From assembly GCA_002105175.1 (NCBI GenBank), contig MCGE01000032.1, forward strand, positions 124,001 to 188,000: a stretch of 64,000 bases of DNA, read 5' to 3'. Below the pieces are notes generated by a model that saw only the letters and a program-made list of their open reading frames with translations, was not told where the DNA came from and ran no database searches. The stretch's first letter is position 1, and each line of letters opens with the position of its first letter. Made by a program: the position numbers and the translations under genes. This stretch comes from Absidia repens. Its lineage: Eukaryota; Mucoromycota; Mucoromycetes; Mucorales; Cunninghamellaceae. Shown here piece after piece: positions 44,477 to 55,166 of the stretch.

Positions 44477-45472
44477 CTAGAATTCCTTCTTCTTTTCATC
44501 CATAGAATATCCACCAGGGCCAGTACTGACCAAGAGCAAGAACCCACCGACAGTAGACAAGGTTTGGAAGAAATCGTATTTCAAAAAGTCACGTCGGTAA
44601 TGGGTATGTGAGACGGACCAAAAGTTGTTGATAAAGACGTTGAAGATGGACAAGAAGAGGACCAAGAACATGGCAGACCATTTGGCCTTGAAGCCAATGG
44701 CGACCATGACACAGGCAGCCAGACCATACAGCGACACAAACACACGCATCAAGGACCATTCACCATGGAAGGCCGAGCCAATAAACAAGAAGATGAGCAA
44801 GATACGACCGGCCAACTGTAAATACGTACGGCGGTTGCTTTCCGTCATTTGAGGTAAGGCGGCAAACATTTGCTTGTTTTTAGCAATCGAGTCGGACAAG
44901 ACCATCATTAACCCACCCATCACTGATAAATTGCGTAAAAAGAATTGCATATCAAACACAAGTCCATATCCAAGTGCCTGAGACACCACCACGCCCATCA
45001 ATCCATACACTGCTATATCTTGATGTTTTTTGGCAATCACTAACGAAGAACAACCAAGCATCGCCTATACATAGAACAAAAACGAAGGTCAATATCCGTA
45101 AACAACACCCCCCTATTTTTTTTTCTTTTGTGTGTGTGTGTGGCCCTTAGGCAGTCCGTCTCCTTCGCTCCCACCTCCACCATCGCATAGATATACACAC
45201 ACACACACAAATAAGGTATAATAGGACACTTACAATAACATTGAGCCCCAAGAAGAGATGAGACAGCACAGAGGGAAAGCTGCGTGATTGTTCCATATAA
45301 TACAACTGGTCGGACCATTGGGTCATGATACGAAGCGCATCTTCTAAAAACGTGGCCACGATTAAGAACCGTGAGATGGCTGGAATATAAGGCTTCAGAG
45401 GTTGACCAATCTTGTCCATGATATCTTCCGCTTGGGAGCTAAAGATTCTAACTGTTGTTTGATATCAGACAT
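44477..45472 (-). CDS. ERV29: SURF4/Erv29 cargo receptor, with apparent frameshift near the start
   Basis: ER-Golgi cargo receptor packaged in COPII vesicles and returned by COPI. Exons 45472-45234 and 45064-44477. The main frame from ATG 45419 (MDKIGQPLKPYIPAISRFLI) gives 257 aa with VATFLEDALRIMTQW, GLMGVVVSQALGYG, FLRNLSVMGGLMMVLSDS and DFLKYDFFQTLSTVGGFLLL. It ends in KKEF, a KKXX retrieval signal. A second ATG at 45472 gives the family-like start MSDIKQQLESLA but is out of frame. One extra base near the CTCCC run (about 45441) would join them into SLAPQAEDIMDKIG. Either the short form is used or a base is missing. The body is intact. Confidence 0.93.
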
Positions 45473-46450
45473 GACGGTATGTGTTGAAAAAAAAAAAAGA
45501 AAAAAAAAGATGAACAAGGAGAAAGAAGAGAGTTTATGGAAACAAAAGGTGGAAAGTATACTAATGAGGTGCTTATTTTTTAAAAGTCCGGTAATTCCAT
45601 CGTCTTTTTTTTCTGTGAAATGAGAGGACAGAAACATGACAACAAATATTAACAAAATTTAATATTAATTATTTACGCCCAGGATGACCGTTCAAAGAGG
45701 CGGAGAAGGAGAGAGAGAGAGTGTGTGTGTGAGTTCACACTCGTTTATAAAGCCCCAAGGTATACTTTTTTTTTTGAGCCGGTACATGGTTACGTGTCGA
45801 TCCCACCTCATGAAATTCGCGCTTTTTCTTCTTTTGTTTTTATACATACATGCATACGCACTATTCCATGAAATCAAATAGAGAGCGGAGAGGGATGTCT
45901 TTTGGTAAAAAGGTGCTCTTGTTTGTGCTCATCATGGGGAAGGGAAGGGGGATTCAATATCCATGTTTACCCAGCCAATCAGAGCGTTCCATATTCATGC
46001 CCATTTGGGGATAGGTCGATCATTTGATTCGTCTCTTTTTTTTTTTGCACACTTTTGAAAACAACAAAATGGTAAGAGGAAGGAGTGTGGATGGATGGTT
46101 CTCACCGACAGCCATAAATAGTTAAAAAAGAGTGGTCATCATCTTTTTTTGAACCCACAAGAGAGGCTACCTGTGAATAAAATGTTAGTCATAATATGAA
46201 TGAGACACATTGTAAAAAGAAAAAAAAAAAAAAAAAACTCTGTAGTGTTATAATGTATTGGAAATATTGCACAAGTATTATAAATTATTTTATTTGGGAA
46301 ATAGGTGCTTTTCAAAGGGAAATGGGGCAAATTTTAAAAGTCAGTAAAGCATTGAAAAAATATCGGCCCTAGGCCTTTTTTTTATTTTTTTTAGTGATAT
46401 TTTCTGCTTCTTATCATTATTGCTATCACTCATTCCCACTTTTTATTTCA
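45473..46450. promoter_or_regulatory. Divergent promoter between SURF4 and the F-box gene
   Basis: A 980-bp AT-rich region. It holds a GA/GT simple-sequence run near 45710-45735, TTTATAAAGCCCC near 45744 and A/T runs. No gene seen. Confidence 0.4.
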
Positions 46451-47896
46451 ATGCTAGTCAGATTACCACCTGAACTTTTATGTCATGTTTATTCTTTACT
46501 ACCACCCACAAGTGTGAATCAAATATCCCTTACCTGTCATTCATTGTATACTTCAGCACTTCCTTCTTTATATTCCACCATTGTCCTTAGCTTTAGAAAA
46601 CACATCCGACAACTCGAATTAAGCGTACAGCACAACAAAGATGGGTTCCTCCACCATGTTATACGGCGTTATACCAAAGAAATCCGTCTCAAGTGTAAAC
46701 AAGGCGGCCAACATCGCTTGACATTTGATATTCGTCCCTTACTCCGTCAACTACCTCATGTACGAACGCTCACCTTGGTGGACTTTCATATGTTACCCAT
46801 CAACTTGGTCACTCCTTTATTGTCTCTTTTACCCCAACTTGAACATATCTCATTACGCTACTGTGATCTTGTTGTCCCTGATGCTTCCTCTTCTTCGTCT
46901 TCTTCATCGTCTAACAACAATACTAGCCTTCCTTTATCAACTACCACTTCCTTGGAACTTTACTGGACAGATTTTTCAAAAGCAGCCGTGAATGCCTTAC
47001 TCTCCGCCCTACCAAATCTCAGCAAAGTACGTCTTCTTGCCAACCACAACCGTCATTATTTGGCTAACAACCATGCCCTGGTCGCCTTACAACAGCATTG
47101 TCATGATGTACGGGAGTTAGCCATTGGATTACAGGAAGTGGATGAACGAACGACGGCCGACTGTATTATATCCTTTGGGAAACAACTTGAACGACTCTCT
47201 ATTCGATGTCACAGTACATTGATACTCGATACCATCACCAACCATGCTCCCCTTGTACAAGACCTCATTGTTCGATTCTCTTTAGATACACTATGGTATT
47301 CATTGCCAGCCCTTTCCTCACGACCACACAATAACAACAACAACAACAACAACAACCACGACGACGACGACGACGATGATGATGATGATGATCAAGGTGG
47401 ACTCTTGTATCTCCTCTCACATTGTCAACAATTAGAACATGTCCAAGTCCACTCCATGTCTTTACCACCTCACAACAACCGTTCTTTACCGACCTTGGTA
47501 CGTCAAGCGATGGCGTCGGTTGCGCAAAAACAATGTCCTCTTCTCACTCCCATTCATAGTCATCATCCGCAACAACAACAACAGCAACAAATGTCACCAA
47601 AGACGTCAAATAGCAACAGCAACGAGGATGATATGGTTCATGTGGCCGCAACAACGACTCGATTGACCATCAAAGCGTCCGATGATCACCATTCCCAGCA
47701 TATGCAACAGCAGCAGCAGCAGCAACAACAACGTGGACGGCGTACACCGCTTGTCATCAACATCAATGGGAATACACAAATGTACTCGATGGAGCTTCAA
47801 CAGCAATCAGCAAAAGAACATACACGTATGGAATCCACTTTGAGCTTGGATAGTGACCAATTGAAGGAAATTCGAGCCTTGGCTTCTCTCCTATGA
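46451..47896 (+). CDS. F-box protein (LRR-like), unknown target
   Basis: Substrate-adaptor type subunit of an SCF ubiquitin ligase by family knowledge. A single exon of 481 aa. The start MLVRLPPELLCHVYSLLPPT and NQISLTCHSLYTSALPSLYS are a typical N-terminal F-box (residues about 3-45) for Skp1 binding. Residues about 100-310 contain LRR-like segments (LPHVRTLTLVDFHML, LLPQLEHISLRYCDL, LPNLSKVRLLANHN, LERLSIRCHSTL), irregular as in fungal F-box LRR proteins. Low-complexity inserts include Ser, Asn-His-Asp and Gln runs. The tail DQLKEIRALASLL is an amphipathic helix. Introns are absent, unlike most neighbours. The substrate is unknown. Confidence 0.85.
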   Translation: MLVRLPPELLCHVYSLLPPTSVNQISLTCHSLYTSALPSLYSTIVLSFRKHIRQLELSVQHNKDGFLHHVIRRYTKEIRLKCKQGGQHRLTFDIRPLLRQLPHVRTLTLVDFHMLPINLVTPLLSLLPQLEHISLRYCDLVVPDASSSSSSSSSNNNTSLPLSTTTSLELYWTDFSKAAVNALLSALPNLSKVRLLANHNRHYLANNHALVALQQHCHDVRELAIGLQEVDERTTADCIISFGKQLERLSIRCHSTLILDTITNHAPLVQDLIVRFSLDTLWYSLPALSSRPHNNNNNNNNNHDDDDDDDDDDDQGGLLYLLSHCQQLEHVQVHSMSLPPHNNRSLPTLVRQAMASVAQKQCPLLTPIHSHHPQQQQQQQMSPKTSNSNSNEDDMVHVAATTTRLTIKASDDHHSQHMQQQQQQQQQRGRRTPLVININGNTQMYSMELQQQSAKEHTRMESTLSLDSDQLKEIRALASLL

Positions 47897-49053
47897 TTTT
47901 CTTCCCCACCCCCTTCTTATTTTACTCTTCTTCCTCCAACCCCCCGCCTCTTAATTTTTTGTTTGTTTTGTTTGTTTTGTACACACATTTTATATATTAT
48001 TTATTTTCTATGTATTTTATCATTACATTATCTCTCTCTCTCTCTCTTACACCCTTTTTGTAGTTTACCTAGACACTTTTTTTATATCATAATAATTTTT
48101 TTTTTTTGGAATCAATAAAAAAAAAGAACAACTGGATTTGGAATATATATATATATATATATATGTATATGTGTGTGTTATTACTTGTCTTTTGAACTTG
48201 ATGTGTTTTTGGGACCTATCTTTCTTTTAGTATCAATGCTGATGGGGGGTTGTTTTTTTGGATGGATTGTGGTGTCTCGAACATGCGATTGCAGTGAAAA
48301 AAAAAAAAAAAAAAAAAAAAGAGTCAGGGCAGTAGAAAAAAAGCACGGCGTTTAAAACAAGGTTTTCCTTTATAAAATGACCGTATTTTTGCATATTTTG
48401 TATAGAATACAGTATACTTTTTTTTTTTTTGTCAAAGTGGAAGTTATGGGTGGAGTAAAGATCCATTATCATCTTTGCATGGAAGAGGAATCCTCATCGA
48501 TTCCTTTCACCCACTTTTTTATTTTTATTTTTTTGTTTAGGGAGGATGGGGTTACTAGACTTGAGACCTTGATCCGGGTGGAGGGGGGTTGGGTTTGTTT
48601 ATATTGAGGATAAGTGTTTGAAGATCATTGTGGAAACTTTCACTTGTATGTAAACCTTTGGCCACTGGTTTAACAAAAAGAGAAAGAAAGAAAAATGACT
48701 TGGTAGAAAATAGTAGATATAAGTGTGGATGAATCGATTTGTCCATCAATGATAACAAAAGGCTCCTATATTTCAAAACACTGGTATACTGTAATTGCGC
48801 TGAAGTAATATAAATTCAGGGAAGGATTTTTTGGGCTGGGTGGGCGCGGTGTTTAAACCACATTCTATCAAATAAAAAAACTGAATGTCCCTTTTTTTAT
48901 TTTTATTTTTTTGTTTCCCTTTTTTCTTCCTTGTTATTTTCCGTCCTTCTTCTTATCTTATTCCCGAACATAAAACTTTCCTCAGTGCTGAAAATTTTAT
49001 ATTGAACAGTCTTCTTATTATATATATATATATATATTTTGGTACTTGATGAT
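47897..49053. other. Intergenic region between the F-box gene and ASE1
   Basis: Pyrimidine-rich 3' flank, (CT)n near 48029, (TA)n near 48144 and 49020, long A run near 48298, and a pyrimidine-rich leader before ASE1. No gene seen. Confidence 0.45.
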
Positions 49054-52000
49054 ATGGAACATCTGCATCTAAAAGTTACACGACTTGAAACCCTTTGGTC
49101 GGGTCTGGGAAACTACATGGATCCACTTAATAATGGCGACAAACTAGAGGTATAAATGCAAAAGAATAACAAAATGGATTGGAATTGAACTTTAAAGCAA
49201 ATTTTATTTTTATTACTATAGCATGTATTACGAGAATTAGATAAGGTGGTTGAATATGAAGAATGGCGAAAAAAGCTACTTGTCGCAGATATTGAAGATG
49301 TCATGGTAAGGAGTAGGGCATATAATGTACCCTTTTTTTTTTTTTCCTAATCGTATTTTTTTTTTCTTTCCTATAGGCAAGCATTGAATCTGGATGTCAA
49401 ATATTGGGTATCTCCATGGAGAGTTTACTTGGATCGACTATTGAACTTGGTGGAATGACAGGACTTGAAGACTGGGAATTTTACGCTGCCACTTCAGTAA
49501 TGACACCAACCTTTGAACGCAAAAAATCCCTCACCATGTTAAACAATAGACTGGCAAATGTAAGTAAAATAAGGCATGGGAACTAGACTGGAAAATACAT
49601 TTATCTTATTTCTATTTCTTGTGATTCATTAGGAAATACGACAAAGACGACTACATGTGAAGGAGTGGCTATTGACGATTGACAGTCTATGCAGGGAACT
49701 GGATCTATCTCACTCATTTGAATCGTACAAAAGCTATTACGATGAGTTAAGCTGGGGAACGGTGCAAAAGGTAAGAAAGATATTCACTAACTGTAACTAT
49801 GATACTAATTTTACATCTATTTTGTTTATCTATCAGATTAGTTGTGCCTTGCGTGATCTTACTCGGAAACAGGTAAAGTTATTATATATCAGAAAAAGGC
49901 AATAATAACAATGAGCAAACTTTGATTTTACTAGACAACAAACAAGAATCGATTTGAACACCTTGCTCATTGTATCCACTATTATCGAACAGTGCTTGGT
50001 GAAGATATTAATGGAGATGATTCTATTGACATTGCTTTACACAATTTATGCAACTCTGTCAACAACGATAACGGCATATCGGATCAATTTGACATCAACC
50101 AACCACCAAACGATCACAATCAAAACAACAACAACAACAATGCATTTCTGTACTACCGCCAACCGCTTGCGTATCCATTGTCTTTGAAAGATGATCTTAT
50201 GACGAACTTACAAAACAAGGCACATGATCTCCGCGAATTGTACAACGCTCGTTATGGACAATTCAATCATTGTGTCAACAATATTCACACTTTATGGGAA
50301 GAACTTCAGATACCGAATGACAAACGATGTACCATCTATCAATCTTTACACAAGGAAAATTTGGCCAAGGTAACAAAGAGTACTTAGAGATCTTGTCACG
50401 TTTGACTTCCACTAAAGCATTTCTGTATTTCTCAAACATAGCTACAACAGAATTCCGATGAAATGAAAACAATCATTCATGTCATGATCGATGAATATTT
50501 ACAGACGGTATGTGCCTTCCTTTTTTCAATAGCTTATCGCAAAGAGATATTTACTTGACTCCTTCGTATTAGATTCGACCCACCCTGGAAAAGCTATGGG
50601 ACAATTGCTTATTGACACAAAATGAACGGGATGAATTTTTGGATACACTTTACCAAAAAGGTAAGTCCCTGCAAGTACAATGTATACTATATGGCGATAC
50701 TGAACTGTTTTTTTATCACTACTTTAGCAAATAAAATGGACACAGCTCGTTCCATCATGGAGAAGCATATGGCTTATTTGGAATATATTCAATCATCAAG
50801 TCAGATAGTGGATAATATCATGAAAGAAAGGAAACAACTGATTCAGGTAATATATATATATATATATATATATACTCTTATGCGTGCAAACAAGGCAACT
50901 CACCACTCACGTTATTGTATTTTTTCAGAAAATGATCGACTTTGAAACCTCTGCCTCTGACCCAAGACGACTCTTCCAAGCGTCCTTTCAGTTGATGGAA
51001 GAAGAACGATGGCGAAAAACATGTTTCCCTACCTTGCTCCAATTGGATGATGCTCTCATCAAGGCTGTACAGGAATTCGAATATATCTCTGAAAAACACT
51101 TTTTGGTTGGAAATAGACGTTATTTGGATATGTTGATGGATGAAATTGCCGATCGAACAGCCAATCAGACCTTCTTTGGATTTTTGAATACCGAACCCAA
51201 CCATGATCGACCAGTACGAAGCAAATCTCGACCCAATTCTTTATACGCCAGTTCCGTTAGCACCACTACCACCACCCCAAAGACGCTGCCATTATCAGAA
51301 TCACCTACTCAAGAAGACATCACCTCTTTTACCGATATTCAACAACGGCAACGCAGCAATAGTAAGACTGGTGCCTTGAAACGACGGTCCTTACCCCCTA
51401 ACGGCAAAAAGACGAACGCAACAACAACGGATCCAGTGCCATCCATATCATCATCAACAAGACCACGAAAAAACAAAAGACTTGCCACAAGTCAATCCAT
51501 CACCTCGTTACCAACACCCAACAATATTATACCTCAGCAATATAAATCCAAATCTTATACCGTCGTTTCTCGAAGCAAAAGCACTTTGGAGTTTCGAAAA
51601 AACAACAATCCACCACCACCGTTACCGAAAATAGATGTTGAAGGAAGTACCGGCGACAACAACACCAATTTTAATCGCCACTTGGTATCATCACCCACGG
51701 ATGACGAAGCGATGGATGCTCAGCAACTACATGTTGCACCTCCACCTCCACCTCCTCGATCGAAAGCATCTCTAATACCTATCCGGAAACAACCATCATC
51801 ACAACAGCTATCGCCACCAACATGGGCTGATCCGGCTCTTTCATCTTCAGCATCCTCCTCTCCTACTCAACAACAACAACAACAGCAGGAAACGCCATCG
51901 CCAACCTGTTCCGCTCTGGGTATGTCATCTCCAGCATCCTCATCGCCTACTCAACAACAACCAGAACAACAACAGCCATCGCCAACTTCTTCTGATCTGG

Positions 52001-52080
52001 AACTTCCATGTCCAGCGGCCCCCTCACCTACTCAAAAGCAACCAGAACAACAACAGCTACCCATTGTCCAGTGCATTTAG
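49054..52080 (+). CDS. ASE1: Microtubule crosslinker Ase1/PRC1/MAP65
   Basis: Bundles antiparallel microtubules in the spindle midzone and supports anaphase and cytokinesis. Ten exons sum to 798 aa. The start MEHLHLKVTRLETLWSGLG begins a long coiled-coil dimerisation and rod region, with RLHVKEWLLTIDSLCRELDL and LREDYNARYG-like helices (here HDLRELYNARYGQF). The spectrin-like microtubule-binding part has FETSASDPRRLFQASFQLMEE-type sequence followed by RWRKTCFPTLLQLDDALI, which matches the MAP65 signature. The remaining C-terminal 290 or so residues are basic and disordered, with Ser/Thr-Pro sites typical of CDK control. They end in three imperfect repeats built on SSPTQQQ and PEQQQ. Start fixed by the family's LxxLW pattern. 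Confidence 0.93.
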
Positions 52081-52281
52081 GTCGTCCCTTTTCTCTCACT
52101 TTTGTCATTATATATCTTTGTTTTTGCATTTCTTTTTTATTTTGATCATAGTATATGGTTATGATTATTATTTAGTACCCTCATACCCTTTGTTTTTGTT
52201 TACCTCTTTTTATTTGACCAATAAAGTCTCAATCGCTTTGATTATAATTAGATATACCCTTTTATGTGCCATATGTATGTG

Positions 52282-52333
<52 letters not shown>

Positions 52334-52395
52334 TATGTGTTGGTTTGTCACTTGATGGAAAAAACGGTTACCGAAATTGATTTAAAGGGATGAAT

Positions 52396-52432
<37 letters not shown>

Positions 52433-52439
52433 AGAGACA
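52081..52439. other. 3' flank of ASE1 with long (GT)n microsatellite
   Basis: About 40 nt of GT repeats near 52289-52332 and a run of about 32 A near 52398-52430. AATAAAG near 52221 may be the poly(A) signal of ASE1. Confidence 0.7.
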
Positions 52440-52625
52440 TATATTGTATTCAGATTATAGATGCAAACTATGAGCAATCTGATACTGACCTAAGCTAACG
52501 TAGACTCCAAAAGACTACATCATGGTTATCTCCCAGACCTTGAACCCCAAAATGAAAGGATCTTCATGCATCTTGTTCAGCCCTGATCTAAAAACTGCCA
52601 AACCCTCGCTCCTCCTCTCTCTATC
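52440..52625 (-). repeat. Dispersed repeat DR, copy d (partial)
   Basis: The minus strand has TTTTTAGATCAGGGCTGAAC, AAGATGCATGAAGATCC, TTTCATTTTGG. The core is diverged and the E-box end is missing; it is directly followed by copy e in the same orientation. Confidence 0.65.
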
Positions 52626-52653
52626 TTCTAAACTAACCCTGACACCAAGTGAA

Positions 52654-52981
52654 TGGGACTTCTTTTTCATTGATGCAAAGTAGAAAGAGACATATTTTTA
52701 TTCAGATATAGATAACCAACGAAGGTCAAACTAATACTAAACTAAGCTAATGAGATAAAAGAAACCATCAACTATTGAGTGGTCCTACTTCCTGAATCCA
52801 AAATGAAAGGGTTTTCCCATGCATCTTGTTCATCCCTGATCTAAAATCCCTTCTAAACTAGTTGTGAAGCTAATCAAAGCCCACCATAACCTCAAAAAAG
52901 TTGAATGATGAAGAAGAAGAAGAAGAAAGAAAAAAAGAAGGTTAGGATTAAATAAAACTTCACGTGGACGGCATTTGAAAA
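52654..52981 (-). repeat. Dispersed repeat DR, copy e
   Basis: The minus strand runs from TTTCAAATGCCGTCCACGTG through a pyrimidine tract, ACTAGTTTAGAAGGG, ATCAGGGATGAAC, GATGCATGGGAAAACCC, TTAGCTTAGTTTAG and TATCTGAATAAAAATATG to the GAAGTCCC end. Confidence 0.85.
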
Positions 52982-53599
52982 GTTTTCTGAGGTCGTCGGG
53001 AGTGTCATAGGAAGGTCATCTGTCACGGTAAGTTTTTGCTCTGTTCCAGTTTATCGCACACCGTAGAAAAGCTTTTCCCCGCCCCATATTAAATAGCTCA
53101 CCGCCCCCGCTCCACTGTAGAATAGTTTACCACTAACCTCAACATTCGTAAGTTTATCTTATGTTACGTCCATACTATAATAAAAGAGTACAGAGTGGGG
53201 AAATAGTATAGTACAGCATTAATCATTATTGTCCATTTCTATTCAAATAAACAACACTTGAACTTGAATATATCCTTTTTACTGAAGGGAGTATGATATA
53301 CACATAGAGGCTCTGGGCATGAAGGGAGGAGGAGACTAGTTTGTTTACAGTACAAATCTATTTGGCGCGTGGATGGATCACTACGCGAGATATGATAACC
53401 CAAGATGGATTAGAGGGAGTCAGTGTGTTAAATATATAAAAAGGCTTCTTTTATTGAAGTATAAACAAGCATTAACTGAGGTGCGATGGTCAATGCTAAT
53501 CTAAAAAGGGGGGACGATGGGGACGATTGTAATAAAAGAGATCTACTGTAGAAGACAAACGAAAACGTGAATGTCGTGTGGGAGACAACATGGCAAAGG
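52982..53599. other. Gene-free stretch between DR copies
   Basis: Holds GAGATCTACTGTAGAAGA (about 53537), matching 19846, and a TTTATTGAAGTATAAAC string like 19550. No gene seen. Confidence 0.45.
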
Positions 53600-53820
53600 T
53601 ATATTTTTATTCGGATTTAGCTATAAAATCTATGACAGTTAATGCTAAACTAAGCTAAGCTAATGAAGGTTCCATGGCACTTATCGTAAGAAAGATGCCT
53701 AGTCTAATGGAGTTATGGAATCTTGATTTCCAAAATGAAAGGATTTCCCCATGCATGTTGGATTTGCATTTTTCAAAATGCCCCTGATTCAAAGTCTAAC
53801 CACTAATCCAAGATCATCGG
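53600..53820 (-). repeat. Dispersed repeat DR, subtype II, copy f
   Basis: The minus strand has GATCTTGGATTAGTGGTTAG, GGGGCATTTTGAAAAATGC with the hairpin at 53766-53781, AACATGCATGGGGAAATCC and TTTCATTTTGG, as in copy a. The other end is TTAGCTTAGCTTAGTTTAG. Confidence 0.75.
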
Positions 53821-54236
53821 CGCCTCATGGAAGGTTTTGCGAAGAAAGAAAAGAAGACAAAAAAAAAAAAAAAAAAGATCAGAACAACTCTGGTTTTTTT
53901 TTTTTTGTCGGGCCGAAAATTGACCGTGATTAGTTTAAAAAAGATAAGAAAAAAACAGGGACATATCTTTGTCATACATCAAAAAAAAAACCTTCTATTT
54001 ATACACCCTCTTCTCCTTTTATGAAAAAAAAACACATCCAATGGATATTCCCGTATTTGTAACATTTCCTATTTTTCCATCTATCGTTCATTTTTTTTTT
54101 TTTTCTGGATCAAAAAAAAAAAAAAAAAAAAAATTTATTCGATTTCGCTGTTAAAGGAGGGGAGGGGGAGACTGAAAGGGTGTGTCTATACTCTAATAAA
54201 AGGATGGATGGATGATGATGATGGACGAAACGGTCA
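53821..54236. other. Gene-free stretch before the RTA1-family gene
   Basis: Poly-A and poly-T runs (near 53860, 54092, 54113-54133) and AT-rich DNA. No gene seen. Confidence 0.45.
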
Positions 54237-55166
54237 TTAGGGTAAATAATTGCCTATGAAACGGATATAATACAAAAGGAAGCAAGAGGTAATGATGGCG
54301 GCGTCAAAGACATAAAAGGCCCATTCGGCGGTGGCGATGATGCCATCATAGCCTGTGGCATATTCCGCCACACGATAAATGGCACGGATATAGAGCAAGG
54401 TGATGGTGGCAAATAAACAGACCATGACTTTTTGCTTGGGCTGGGCGACGCCATCCAGCTGGTAATCATACCGCGGGCTACGGTACACATAGATAGCAAT
54501 GATGGCAAAACAGGCAAAAAAGACCAATTGGATCGAAAGCCCCACCAGGGTAATGATATCCCCAACATCACGTAGTTTGGCCGTCGCTTGCATGCCCCCG
54601 CCACCGCCCTGAAGCACAAATGCAAAAAAGTCACTCCAGAAAAAGAACCAAGTAACAAACGTAGGCCGGAGCCAAAACCGAGGTTTCGATGGTTGTTGTG
54701 ATGATGAGGGGAGGATGATCTTGTCTTTCGTTTCTTCTCGTTCGATGTCATCACCACCAATGGTTGCCATCGTATCGTTGTCGTTATTGTCGTCGGACGG
54801 CGGATGCTGATGACGACGACTGTGAAGGGAAATGATGACGCCGAGAGTTTTGTAATTGACAAGAGCAAGGGCATTGGGGGCAATGAGAATCAATAAATCC
54901 ATGCCCACGTAACTGCCCAAGGTGGTGTTGTAAACGCACACCACACGAAACGCATAGCCTACCAATTCCACCAAGGCTGTGCCTGGTAAAATGTAAAGCC
55001 ATCGACTACTTTTTGTCTTGATGATACGGTGCACGAACAGGACGGTGAAGATGAGAAAGATGCCGACAAACGCTTCAGGAGCACCATTGACCGGGTGGTA
55101 ATGGAAGAGTCGCATGTCATCCAAAGAGGACATGGAGCTATGACCACTACTACTATTACTACTCAT
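54237..55166 (-). CDS. RTA1/RTM1-family membrane protein (lipid-translocating exporter-like)
   Basis: A single exon of 309 aa with seven hydrophobic segments. The start MSSNSSSGHSSMSSLDD precedes TM1 (EAFVGIFLIFTVLFVH). The RTA1 landmarks are present in order: ELVGYAFRVV, the TM4-5 region FWSDFFAFVLQGGGGGMQAT, and RAIYRVAEYATGYDG followed by EWAFYVFDAAI. The known family consensus has Q-(G)n-G-M and the R-x-x-Y-R-x-x-E pair, so the match is strong. The loop between TM3 and TM4 is extended by a polar insert of about 55 residues (Asp/Asn-rich). Family members are linked to resistance to amino-cholesterol drugs or sphingoid bases; the substrate here is not inferable. Confidence 0.92.
   Translation of the reverse strand: MSSNSSSGHSSMSSLDDMRLFHYHPVNGAPEAFVGIFLIFTVLFVHRIIKTKSSRWLYILPGTALVELVGYAFRVVCVYNTTLGSYVGMDLLILIAPNALALVNYKTLGVIISLHSRRHQHPPSDDNNDNDTMATIGGDDIEREETKDKIILPSSSQQPSKPRFWLRPTFVTWFFFWSDFFAFVLQGGGGGMQATAKLRDVGDIITLVGLSIQLVFFACFAIIAIYVYRSPRYDYQLDGVAQPKQKVMVCLFATITLLYIRAIYRVAEYATGYDGIIATAEWAFYVFDAAIITSCFLLYYIRFIGNYLP

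Noticed and set aside
45900..46140. Possible coding exon upstream of the F-box gene
   Set aside because: No frame longer than a few dozen codons and no splice pair leading into the F-box ATG.
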